From Mactra quadrangularis (lineage: Eukaryota > Mollusca > Bivalvia > Venerida > Mactridae): 64,000 bases of DNA. A model generated the notes under the pieces. It was given only the letters and a program-made list of their open reading frames with translations. It was not told the DNA's origin and did not search any database. Below, in pieces: positions 1 to 8,930 of the stretch; within the stretch, counting starts at the first letter, position 1, and each line of letters starts with the position of its first letter. A program made the translations under genes and the position numbers. The stretch lies in the NCBI GenBank assembly GCA_025267735.1, contig CM046311.1:34572895-34636894 (forward strand). The letters run 5' to 3'.

Positions 1-1406
1 TAAGCCGCTGAAACGTGGCTGGGGCATTACAAAGTCCAAACGGCATACGTTGACATTCATAAAAGCCTATACCTTTTACATGAAAAGCTGTCTTTTCCTT
101 ATCCTCTTCTTCTAATTCCACCTGCCAATAACCAGATTTTAAGTCCAACTTAGTAAAATACTTTGAACCTGAAAGAGCATGAAGAGATTCATCAATTTTA
201 GGAATTGCATACGCATCTTTCTTTGTTCTGTTATTCAATTTCCTATAGTCTATGCAAAGACGAATAGAACCATCCTTCTTCCGGACAATTACAACATTGG
301 AACTCCACGGACTACTAGACTCTTTAATAGCACCTATATCAAGCATCTCTTGAATATGCGTTTTCACTTCATTGTAAATACCAGGTGGGATACGTCTAGT
401 GGGTTCCTTGAATGATTCGTCATTTGTCAGATTAATTTTATGTTTCATTTTATCAGTATGACCTAAATGAGAAGAAGAACTTGGAAATATATTTTCCCAC
501 TTACTAAAAACATTTTTCAGTTTAGACAATTGTTCACCAGAAAATTCATCTGTATCAAAACTAATGTTAAACTTGCTAAAATCAATACCATTATCAGATG
601 AACTTTTCTTGTCAGCATGTACATCAGTATCAACCTTGTCAGGTAAAACATCTTGCTCAATAATTTTTACCTCTTGTAACTGACAAATACTATCTTTAGC
701 TTTAATTTTGATCGGCTTTGCAGTCAAATTACACATTTTAACTGGTATTCTACAAGTATTTCCAGGTTCTTTAACTTCAACTACCCTTGGACAAATAATA
801 GCATTATGCCTTGCATTTTCAAACGATTCAGTGACAGCTGTTGCAACACTTCTATTTTTACGCATAAAACCTGTAACAAGTTTAATTTCACCTGGTTTAA
901 TAGTATAATTTTGAGTAGCTGTAACAATACCAATACCAGAGGTCAATTGCAAAAGAGCAGACTTCCAAACACCTGGAATGTCATCACCACATTTGGAAAT
1001 TTCCCTAATGATATTTGTTCCAATTATCATAGGAATATCATCATTTGATTTCACATCAGTAACAAGTACTAAAGTATTTATAACAGGTTCCATAAAATCA
1101 AGTTTAATTTCAGCTTCAATGAACCCTATATATGGAACTTTACCTCCATTAGCACAATATACTTCAAGACCTAACTTATCTAAAGACTTCAATGGTGCTC
1201 TATTAGTCATATTAAAATAAAATTTACTATTGATAGTTGTAATTTGAGAGCCACTATCAATCAAAGCTTTGCAAGGTACATCATTGATCTGAACATTAGT
1301 AGAATTAACCGGACCAACTAATTTCTCAAAGATTCCAGAACTGTTACAATTGAGGCTTTTGTCAATTTTGAAACCCTCATCAGCCTCATCGGTGAGAGTT
1401 ACTTCT
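1..1406 (-). CDS. pol: Pol polyprotein, protease and N-terminal reverse transcriptase (partial)
   Basis: The frame is open from the slippery site to the window edge, about 468 codons, and lies in the -1 frame relative to gag. Near its start (around 1240-1265) it has a retropepsin active-site motif, A-L-I-D-S-G-S, with DSG rather than the commoner DTG. A spacer follows, then reverse transcriptase: a fingers motif with V-R-K-K-D-G-S and C-I-D-Y-R-K-L-N at about 235-290, and Q-R-M-P-F-G-L-C-N-A-P-A-T-F at about 5-50. The YxDD catalytic motif should lie just past base 1. No independent start codon is needed, because translation is expected to enter by frameshift from gag. The enzyme would cut the polyprotein and copy the element's RNA into DNA. 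Confidence 0.9.
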
Positions 1407-2637
1407 CGTTTAAATCTTGGCTACTGCCCCTGTTAAAACCCGATCTTCTAAAATACCTACCTCGACCTCTCCATCCTCTTCCTCTATCATTGTATCTACC
1501 AGCATCAGCTTTCTTCTCCATCTCTTCCATCTTCAACTTCATATCTTTCAGCTGTTCGGATAATTCCCTAATTAATATATTACTACTGTCTAACTGTTGA
1601 CTATTTACCTGAATACCTGTACCTGTTCTTAATTTAATATCCTGTTCTTCTTTCCTTACCTGAATAACTAAATTTCTAAAAGAATTGGCAGTTTCAAAAT
1701 AAATTCTAGTATTATTACGTAATTCCTCATTGTAAATATATTTCCAAAATCTGTTAATTAATAAAGTTTCCCTTTGATGCTCCATAACTTGGCCCTTGTC
1801 AATAGCTAATTTTAATAAACCCTCTAACCTAACACTCCAGTCGGATATACTTTCATCCTTACGTTGTACCGATTGGTAAAATTCAGCAATGATAGATTCC
1901 CCACTTTTTACATTACCGTATATATTATCTAACTTTAAAATAATCTCCCTTGATGTCGCTAATGGATCAATGGTTAATAAAATTTTTCTTGCATTACCAC
2001 TTATTGAATTCCTAATACCCTGTCTAACTACTTCTTCGCTGTAAACATTCATTTTCAAAATCGCTTCAACTTCTACCCTCCATTCATCATAAGTATTCTC
2101 AGTTAACTTTGGAATATTAGGTTTCATAAATCTGTACCTGTCATAATTATTAGTACCCATATCACTATCTAACTCATCCATCACCCTTTCATGGTCATTC
2201 AATCTCTTATTAATCTCATCTCTTTCTTTACTCAACTTCTCAAGTTTATCTTTCCTCAACCTTTCACGACTACGTCTCTTTCTTTCAATCTCATCACTCA
2301 TTTTTCTCTTCCTTTCTCTCAGCTCACGTATCTCTCTTTCTAATTCTTTCACCTCTACATCACTATCACTTAAATCTTCATCAACATGCTCACCATCTAA
2401 TTCATACAACTTTTCATCCAACCACTTGAAAGTCTCATCAATATCACACATTCTCTTACTCCTAACTCCTTTTTCCCCATCTCTACTTTCACTTTCACTT
2501 CCTAACTTTCCCTTCATATCTCTCTTAAGTGTCCTTTCTAACTCTTTAATCTCCTTCTCCCTTCTCTTATTATCTCTTACAAGTGCTCTCAACTCTCTTT
2601 CACTCAACTTCTCAGCCATATTGTTAATATCAATCAA
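1399..2637 (-). CDS. gag: Gag protein, PNMA/Arc-like capsid with RG-rich tail
   Basis: A 412-residue ORF. Residues 1-160 are highly charged (Lys, Arg, Glu) and should form coiled coil. Residues of about 170-325 resemble the retrotransposon gag/PNMA capsid fold, with features such as D-E-W-R-V-E-V-E-A-I-L, S-G-N-A-R-K-I-L-L and S-D-W-S-V-R-L-E-G-L-L. A second short coil follows at about 350-375. The C-terminus (about 378-405) is rich in R-G and G-R-G and has no CCHC zinc knuckle, so RNA binding probably uses basic RG repeats. The start is the first in-frame ATG; a second Met six codons later is possible. The product would assemble the particle and package element RNA. PNMA-like affinity is by eye. 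Confidence 0.82.
   Translation of the reverse strand: MIDINNMAEKLSERELRALVRDNKRREKEIKELERTLKRDMKGKLGSESESRDGEKGVRSKRMCDIDETFKWLDEKLYELDGEHVDEDLSDSDVEVKELEREIRELRERKRKMSDEIERKRRSRERLRKDKLEKLSKERDEINKRLNDHERVMDELDSDMGTNNYDRYRFMKPNIPKLTENTYDEWRVEVEAILKMNVYSEEVVRQGIRNSISGNARKILLTIDPLATSREIILKLDNIYGNVKSGESIIAEFYQSVQRKDESISDWSVRLEGLLKLAIDKGQVMEHQRETLLINRFWKYIYNEELRNNTRIYFETANSFRNLVIQVRKEEQDIKLRTGTGIQVNSQQLDSSNILIRELSEQLKDMKLKMEEMEKKADAGRYNDRGRGWRGRGRYFRRSGFNRGSSQDLNEK
1408..1414 (-). promoter_or_regulatory. -1 ribosomal frameshift slippery heptamer, T TTA AAC
   Basis: In the gag reading frame the codons read GAT TTA AAC, so the heptamer T_TTA_AAC sits exactly in the X_XXY_YYZ register used for -1 frameshifting. 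The gag stop (TAA at 1399-1401) is two codons downstream, and the pol frame is open in exactly the -1 register from this point. U_UUA_AAC is one of the most efficient known slip sites. I see only short possible stems downstream and cannot confirm a pseudoknot. Confidence 0.8.
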
Positions 2638-4764
2638 TAACTTTAAGAATATACAAAGTTATGGTTCAAACTTTTACATCAGTTGCATAAGTATAATTAA
2701 TCACAATACAACTCAGTAATCATATATCTAATTGAATCAATATTCTTAACACCAAGAATAATTAATTGACATCAAAACAAACAAGTTCACATAATACCAT
2801 TATCAAACATGTTTAAATAAATTCCACCTCACTGAATATCAATTAGACAACAAACAAAGTCTTCAATACCCTAATTCAAATACAAATCTATTCAAATTCC
2901 ACGTCAATACAAACAAAGTATTCAATAATACAATACAAATCTAACTCTCTATCTCTATCTAATACAACATTCACATAAGACAGTTATATTGCTTAGAATT
3001 ATGACCAAACAAATTAATGCCAAACTAATTCAATCAAATCTAACTATCAACAATCAACTCTCTGCCTCTTAACTACAACAACCCAACAACAAAATCTAAT
3101 TATATGATCAAATACGTAAAATGTTATTAACCGATAACATCAATGACGTCACATGAATAACAATACTAATGCCACTAAACCTCAAAACACCATAGTAAAG
3201 TGTCAAAACATCAAATCTATAATCAACTTCACTCTACACAAAATCACCTAAACATAATATTCAAAGACAACAAAATAAATCAACAACCTGATTGTATAAC
3301 AACAATCTCAACCACCAATCATATTACAACATATTGTCTAAACAATCTCGACCACCAATCATATCAACCTTATTGCATTACAACAAATCGTCCAAAAAAA
3401 TCTTAACAATCAATCACATCAGATGAACAAACACCCCCAACTAAACACAAATACTATCAAGGCTAATAAACAATAACCAACCGAACTATATTAATACATA
3501 AATATTACATAAGTCCCGTCAATGTACTCATTCAATAATAATAAGTATTTAATCACAACAAATACTAAACTCAAGTACACAAACTGACAAAATCAATAAT
3601 AAATCAACCAACTATATCAACAACATACAACAAAAGACATATGCACTACTGCCCAAATCAATTGAATCAAACGAAAACATTAATACTATCAATTAAATCA
3701 TTAAGTCATACAACAGATTCAATTTCAATTAATAGTACAAAAGTAATAATACAAATCAATTAAATTCAATTCAATAATGCAATTGTGTTCAAATAATTTT
3801 TAAACAATTGTATCAGTATAATATACTAACACAGCAAACCCGCAAACATAATTTATACCCAACGCAAGTACACGTGTCAAGGTAAAGCACGATAAACCTT
3901 GACATTTACTATGTATACGGATTTCGCGACTACGGTGAAAAGCAATTGCTGACGGTACGGTAAAATAATATCGGTTAAACCCTGTAAATAAAAGAGATTA
4001 ATTTTACATGAAAACAAATTTAAACAATTGAATATAAACTCAGTACATATCGAAGTATACTGACCGTATGTAAAACCAATACACGTTAAACTAATGGCAT
4101 GGTTTAAATCTAAGTTTATGAAAGGTGTAAAACTAGTTTAACAATTAAACGCTTAGAAAAAAAAGTTTAAACCCAGGTAATATCGATAAACTCTACTACA
4201 CAGTAAAATAATTTGTTCTACATTTAAACTAATACTACTGTATAAATGATGATGTATGAAAAATGAGTGTTAGAATGAATACGTAAACTCGTGCATGGAC
4301 CGCGTGATGTATTTAATTTTACACAATGAAAATTAACGCCTATAATTAAATTATACCGCGTATGGGGGAAAAATACACAATTATACAATACACAAATACA
4401 ACAAGCAAAAATACAAAAGGTCAAAATACATGTACAATACAAAATTTAAACAATGGAATAAAAAATCAATGTTTAAAATAACACATAATACAAAAATACA
4501 AAATGTACACAGTTTATGGATGAACTGTCACTCGGAGAGTTAATTTAGAAGAGTCATTCCAGCGTTGAAGCACTAGTGAATGTAATAATGAAAGTTAACA
4601 CGTGGCTAGCTAGCATAGAAAAGAAGAATCACACGCGCTCCGGAGAATTTATAAACAAAATATTTTGGCCAATGGGAAGTATACCATCATAGAATTCAGC
4701 ATGCTCCTCTTCACGAAACAAATATCACAACAACAAATCACATCTTCATACTTGTAAAACATCA
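2638..4764 (-). other. Long non-coding leader between primer binding site and gag
   Basis: About 2.1 kb separates the gag start from the primer binding site, far more than usual for a gypsy leader. From about 2640 to 3830 the plus strand is strikingly poor in G, meaning the transcribed strand is poor in C. Short ORFs here look like by-products of that bias. No gene is recognised. It could hold a degraded extra ORF, a packaging signal or an IRES; none can be shown. Confidence 0.5.
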
Positions 4765-4777
4765 ACGTTGGGCGCCA
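4765..4777 (-). other. Primer binding site, tRNA-Lys (CUU) type
   Basis: On the minus strand the site begins TGGCGCCCAACGT, complementary to the CCA-ending 3' terminus of tRNA-Lys1,2, the primer used for example by foamy viruses and MPMV. Thirteen bases match, then the match is lost. It lies one base after a CA dinucleotide that would end the 5' LTR. Confidence 0.7.
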
Positions 4778-4778
4778 T

Positions 4779-5392
4779 TGTCGCCGACCATCCAAGTCAT
4801 GGGTCGTGGTTACAGCAAGAAAACAACAAGTCTTGGTAGTTTGGTAGTTACTTGTATATTTAATGTAGAAGAATGATGATTTTAATGAAACCAATATAGT
4901 TTGTAAATATATAGATAAATCTGAAAATAAATACAACAGGGAATTAAAAGGTAGTCAAGAACACGTGGCCATGATATAAAATGAGTTACAATTTAACAGT
5001 CTTGGTAATGAAAGATTTAAAAACATTTTAAATTAAGCTGAAGACTGACATAATGAAATAAATTAATAAATATTCAATAATTTACAAAAAGAGTGAAAAA
5101 CAAATAAATATTCAATCATAATTCAAAAGAGTGAAAATCTATTTAAATACCTGGTTCGGTTTAATACACAACCAGAACAACTGGTTCAAGTGAAGTATAG
5201 TGGCAGAGTGACTAAAAGTTTATCGTGCGCGGTTATCGGAAAAATGGTCACGTGATGGGTGGTACGATAATGAAATGAAATGAAGTGTTAAATATTCGAT
5301 GTTTTAGTATAGTTAATGAGATGGTTATGGAAATACTGGCTAACTACAATACACTACATAGAAAAACTAACGATATAAATCTACCTATGACA
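4779..5392 (-). repeat. Candidate 5' LTR
   Basis: The inner end is fixed by the primer binding site: on the minus strand the sequence ends in GACA just before it. The outer end is proposed at TGTCATAG (5385-5392), giving a short inverted TGTC...GACA and a length of about 614 bp. The second LTR is outside the window, so the boundary and target-site duplication cannot be checked. Confidence 0.45.
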
Positions 5393-5572
5393 TGATGGAT
5401 GATGGGTAACGTCATCATCTTCGATAGAAAGTTCCCGAATCCCCGGTAGTTGGGGATAGTGTTTGCTGTTTTCCTGATTACCGCTCCCACCCAGTTCCTT
5501 ACTGGTTTCAATCGCTCTCCCATGTTGTAGACGTTGATATTTATCGTGGGATATAAGTACCATCTTTTCCAT
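5381..5572 (-). CDS. Small Polinton late protein, probably truncated
   Basis: A 63-residue ORF starting M-E-K-M-V-L-I-S. Its ATG overlaps the stop of the preceding 107-residue ORF in a TAATG. The N-terminus resembles short proteins of unknown role found in Polinton late clusters (from memory, unverified). The last three codons and the stop fall inside the proposed LTR of the neighbouring retroelement, so the natural C-terminus was probably longer and was cut by that insertion. No domain or membrane segment is visible. Confidence 0.5.
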   Translation of the reverse strand: MEKMVLISHDKYQRLQHGRAIETSKELGGSGNQENSKHYPQLPGIRELSIEDDDVTHHPSCHR

Positions 5573-5895
5573 TATCCTAGCACGGGGTTTTGATAATGTA
5601 CTGCCAACTTTACCAGTTTCAAAATGAGACGCTGTTTGCTCGCAGTGGCAGCTTTTTTCTGTTTGTATCCGATTGATCTGCTTGCTAATAGATATATTAA
5701 TCGTTTATGACGTTGTAATGTCCGCTTTTCATCCGACGTCAGTCGTATCGTGAATTTGAATAGCGAGCGTACTTGTGAGGGAGAAATGGTTCGTAATATC
5801 GCTTTTCTTTGAGCCGAAGTCGTATGTATAAATAGGCGCAGAAAGTGTTGTTGCTGTTTCATTAGTTCCATATTGTTGACGTTCTTACCTCTCAT
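5572..5895 (-). CDS. Small basic Polinton late protein
   Basis: A 107-residue, Lys/Arg-rich ORF with predicted helices and no transmembrane segment. A segment such as A-Q-R-K-A-I-L-R-T-I-S-P-S-Q-V-R-S-L gives it a DNA- or capsid-associated look, but the function is unknown. Its stop overlaps the next ATG as TAATG. Removing the SINE inserted upstream would put its start only about 16 bases after the ATPase stop, so it belonged to one tight cluster. It could be a minor virion or core protein; that is inference from position. Confidence 0.55.
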   Translation of the reverse strand: MRGKNVNNMELMKQQQHFLRLFIHTTSAQRKAILRTISPSQVRSLFKFTIRLTSDEKRTLQRHKRLIYLLASRSIGYKQKKAATASKQRLILKLVKLAVHYQNPVLG

Positions 5896-5913
5896 GTCAG
5901 AGGTTACATTCTT

Positions 5914-6208
5914 TATTTATTTATTTATTTATTGGATTTAACGCCGTGTCAACACAATTTAGGTCATTTTACGGCGTCCAGCGCACATAACCTAGCTTTC
6001 CTGGACCATTGTCTATAACCAGTACTCACCCACCCTTCCACAAGGTCGGAAACTTCTCCATATTATCTAATCAATGGAGGAAATTCGACATTTTTGTCAA
6101 ATTTTCATGGAAGGGTATAACTTCCCCAGGTGGGATTCGAACCCGCACCCCCTCAGGCACGAGTATCCAAATCCCGGCGCGCTACCAACTGCGCTATCGA
6201 CCCGGGTT
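5914..6208 (-). mobile_element. tRNA-derived SINE, copy 1, with 12-bp target-site duplication
   Basis: The tRNA-like head lies at about 6121-6205 on the minus strand, with a box B of the GGTTCGAATCCC type and a box A region around AGCGCAGTTGGTAGCGCG. A body of about 180 bp with the core GCCGTGTCAACAC...ACGGCG follows, ending in an AAAT repeat tail. It is flanked by perfect GGTTACATTCTT copies at 5902-5913 and 6209-6220. The insertion took place immediately behind the packaging ATPase stop codon and separates it from the next small ORF. Confidence 0.92.
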
Positions 6209-6218
6209 GGTTACATTC

Positions 6219-6863
6219 TTACGTCAATCGGTAAATAATGGTATCTTCTCCAGGGAACACGTGACTACGCAAACGGTACTTATCATCTCCGTGCGGGCTC
6301 ATGTCTATCACTAGATAACCGTACTTTTCGCGTAGCGCGTCTTCGTACGCTTTAACATACCCTTTAGCCTTACCCGGATAAAGCTGTCTAGCCAGAACAT
6401 GGACCTGAGACACATCACGTACAGTTTTCATAAGTATCAGATACCAAGTGTTTAGTGCGATGGTTCTAGCGTGTTTACCCTTGGGGTATAGATTTTGCGA
6501 TAACAAAATTACGCTGACTCGTCTGTGATGTGTGCCTTGCGTGAATAGAAGTTCCATATCTCTGTGTTTAACCACCTCGTGTATTAAATCGTCAATAATG
6601 ATGAGTTTATGGCGGCGATCTCTCGTAAACTCATCCAATTCTTCCGATGTCGGAAGCCCTCGTTTACTGGTAAAGTTGGGTATTTCACGTTCCATGACAT
6701 CATATAACGGTTGATGGATACCGTAGCAATATAAAATAGATTCGGGTGGCTCCCGACTATACACGCGATGCGCATCTTTCAGAAACTTATATACCCACTG
6801 CGTTTTACCCGCTCCAGTCTGAGCGCTTATGGCGATACTAGAACACGGTTCAAACGAAAACAT
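6219..6863 (-). CDS. Polinton genome-packaging ATPase (FtsK/HerA, A32-like)
   Basis: An intact 214-residue P-loop ATPase of the size usual for Polinton and adintovirus packaging motors, which pump DNA into capsids. Walker A is at residues 14-21 (A-Q-T-G-A-G-K-T) and Walker B at 87-92 (L-I-I-I-D-D). A sensor-like L-L-S-Q-N stretch at 120-124 and N-T-W-Y at 138-141 also fit the family. The ATG overlaps the stop of the upstream membrane protein as TAATG. The stop codon lies within the target-site duplication of the SINE, so the insertion did not change the coding sequence. There are no introns, unlike the polymerase of the same element. Confidence 0.9.
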   Translation of the reverse strand: MFSFEPCSSIAISAQTGAGKTQWVYKFLKDAHRVYSREPPESILYCYGIHQPLYDVMEREIPNFTSKRGLPTSEELDEFTRDRRHKLIIIDDLIHEVVKHRDMELLFTQGTHHRRVSVILLSQNLYPKGKHARTIALNTWYLILMKTVRDVSQVHVLARQLYPGKAKGYVKAYEDALREKYGYLVIDMSPHGDDKYRLRSHVFPGEDTIIYRLT

Positions 6864-7141
6864 TACTTTTTCAGTTTAGGATTGGGTAAGGCGTAGCCTA
6901 TACAGCTGCTGAGTAAACTGATCCACAGTTCCGTTGAGCCGTTCTGTATCGATAGGTTTATGATTGACGTAATTATGATGACGTAGACAATGATCATCTG
7001 AGAAAAATACACTCTCGCCTGAGGCACTCTGGTTCCCAGTAAGTGCCACTTATCGCTATTAGTTTCGTCGTCGTCGTCTTTAGGTTTGGGTAGATTAAGC
7101 AATATCTCTCCTTCAGCTATATTTTTTTCTATTTTCGTCAT
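6863..7141 (-). CDS. Polinton two-helix membrane protein
   Basis: A 92-residue ORF. The first half is hydrophilic and acidic (D-D-D-D-E at 22-26), followed by W-H-L-L-G-T and two hydrophobic segments at about 49-65 and 72-85, ending L-P-N-P-K. Proteins of this form lie next to the packaging ATPase in Polinton-like elements of other invertebrates (recalled, not searched). It would be a membrane protein, perhaps of an internal virion membrane. Stop and ATPase start share bases (TAATG), which suggests coupled expression. Confidence 0.65.
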   Translation of the reverse strand: MTKIEKNIAEGEILLNLPKPKDDDDETNSDKWHLLGTRVPQARVYFSQMIIVYVIIITSIINLSIQNGSTELWISLLSSCIGYALPNPKLKK

Positions 7142-7349
7142 GTTCTTAGGTTACTACGATACCTTATCATTCGTGAAATAAAAGCAAACAATGCCTTCTT
7201 ACATATTTTCAGTTTATTCATTGGGTAGAATACGAGTATAGCAACATAAATTGTAACATACAATAATTATACAAGTATAGCAACGTAAACTAATAATATA
7301 AAATCGCGATATAATACATGAAATAAGAAAAAAAATAAGTTCATCATCG

Positions 7350-7672
7350 CCAAATTGGAGATATACGTGTAAATGTACAAAATGTGAATCGTGAAGGATA
7401 AAATATATTACATTTAGAACTAAAACTATTTTATCAATGACAAAAACCATTTCGCCAATGACAAAAACTAATTAGACATAGTACAAATATTATTCGATCG
7501 ATACAAAAATGAAAAAAAAATATATGGAGATTTACGTGTAAATGTACAAAATGTGAATCGTGAAGGACAAAATATATTACATCGAGAACTAAAACTATTT
7601 TATCAATGACAAAAACCATTTCGTTAATGACAAAAACCATTTCGTTAATGACAAAAAGCAAAACACATAACA
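7350..7672. repeat. Tandem duplication with 20-bp sub-repeats between polymerase and late cluster
   Basis: A block at about 7356-7465 is repeated at about 7529-7650 with few changes. Each copy ends in units of the type ATGACAAAAACCATTTCG, three to four in a row. The two minus-strand ORFs that cross the block are products of the repetition and not credible genes. Confidence 0.75.
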
Positions 7673-7744
7673 ACAATGTCAAAAAATCTGTCGCATTTGT
7701 ACTTTATACTAAATTACGTTTAACTATTTTCGAAAAGTTAAGTC

Positions 7745-8319
7745 TCAGTTAGTTTGTCTGTAAGACATACTTCTTCCTTCCCCATCCATGTATTCCTTCT
7801 CTTCTGGTTTAGACTTTAATGGACACAACACACTATCCAGGGGCACTGTACGAATTCCGTCGTCAAGCACTCGCCGATTGCAATAAAAATACGAAAACCC
7901 ACACCTGGTCTGATTGTAACTATACACTGTATTGTTTCTCACACGGAACCACTTGTTTTCTTCTGAAGCAGGCTCTCCGGACTTTAGCACATTTTTGAAA
8001 GTGTGTAGGGGTTCCTGGACTAGACGCTTAGAAATACCCTTGGAACTAAACATGTATTGTTCAACATTTTGTGCCACGATATAAGTCTTGGAGCACAAGC
8101 CGATCATCTCATTCCCCTCGTATTCCGTTTTGAAGAGACAGGGCACTCTTTTATCATATTTCGCGTGCTTCTCGCAACACTCTCTGGGAAACCAACGGTC
8201 ACCAACGGGATTGTACGCGTCATCGCATAACCCCGTGAGTCACGCTGGTACTCGTCCAATCGGTCGGGTTTCACGACCTCTTTAAGACTGGATGCCGACA
8301 GAGCAATGTAAGCGGAGTC
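7745..8319 (-). pseudogene. Polymerase exon 8 (motif C end to C-terminus; frameshifted)
   Basis: Acceptor TTTTCAG before 8,319, then D-S-A-Y, completing motif C. A one-base loss near 8,230-8,240 moves the frame; the downstream frame has D-K-R-V-P-C-L-F-K-T-E, G-L-C-S-K-T-Y and G-F-S-Y-F-Y, conserved near the end of these polymerases, and stops at 7,745-7,747. Confidence 0.88.
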
Positions 8320-8559
8320 CTGAAAATGTAAAAAAGTCACATAATTACGAATACAAATAGTATAACGCTAATGACAAATTTATAAAAGGTTGGAACAAAA
8401 AGTGAAACGGCCATGTCATTTTTCTAAACGGTCCTTATGGGAATTAACGTGTAATTGATCATTTTTCAAAACGACAACAACACATTTTAAAACAAGGTTA
8501 ACCAAAATTAAAACGCTCGTGACTAAACCTAGAAAGATAATGACATAAATTATATTTAC

Positions 8560-8855
8560 CGTATCCATTTCCATATACTCAAAAATCGGCTCTATCCACG
8601 AATCGATCCAGGAGGTCGTAGTAAAACTGTAGCATGCGCAGCTTTGCATACTTCAGTATAAAGAACCCCAGTTGAACGGGTAGGTCCAGTTTGATGCGAT
8701 GCTTAGCAGCCTCGATCTCATAGTATTGATCCTCCTGATCCAGAGGAGTACTGTCCCTGAACTGAGGTTTGTTCACCTGGAAGCACAACTTATTCTCCCC
8801 CTCCACGTAATACACGCTACGGTGTTTGGTTTTATCCATAATCATGGACCCGTAC
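8560..8855 (-). pseudogene. Polymerase exon 7 (motif B end to motif C start; frameshifted)
   Basis: Acceptor TTATTTCAG before 8,855, donor GTAAAT after 8,560. Contains Y-A-K-L-R-M-L-Q-F-Y-Y-D-L-L-D-R-F and ends in M-D-T, the first half of motif C. One extra base in a T run near 8,580-8,584 puts the last residues out of frame. Confidence 0.88.
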
Positions 8856-8930
8856 CTGAAATAATAACATATAGATTGAGTGAACACTTTGAAACGTAAA
8901 TGAAAAAAACAACAAAACATAGATATAATA

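Larger units (their letters stand above)
1..5392 (-). mobile_element. Ty3/gypsy-type LTR retrotransposon, 3' part off the left edge
   Basis: Reading down the minus strand there is a candidate LTR, a tRNA-Lys-type primer binding site, a long leader, gag, a slippery heptamer, then a pol frame with protease and the beginning of reverse transcriptase. The rest of pol (YxDD motif, RNase H, integrase) and the 3' LTR lie beyond base 1. The order protease-RT and the sequence of the RT motifs are those of Ty3/gypsy elements. Gag and the visible part of pol are both uninterrupted, so the copy may be young. The outer LTR end is inferred, not proven. Confidence 0.85.

Noticed and set aside
2426..2719. 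97-codon Ser/Leu-rich plus-strand ORF
   Set aside because: It is the complement of the charged coiled-coil part of gag.
6121..6205. A functional tRNA gene
   Set aside because: Box A- and B-like motifs are present, but the sequence is the head of a SINE with target-site duplications and additional copies, and the anticodon arm is not convincing.
6009..6314. Plus-strand ORF of 101 codons and its twin at 43,136-43,345
   Set aside because: Both are within SINE copies and exist because the SINE body is open on this strand.
7214..7682. Two minus-strand ORFs of about 80 codons with similar sequence
   Set aside because: The similarity comes from tandem DNA duplication, and the predicted peptides are repeats of a 20-bp unit.
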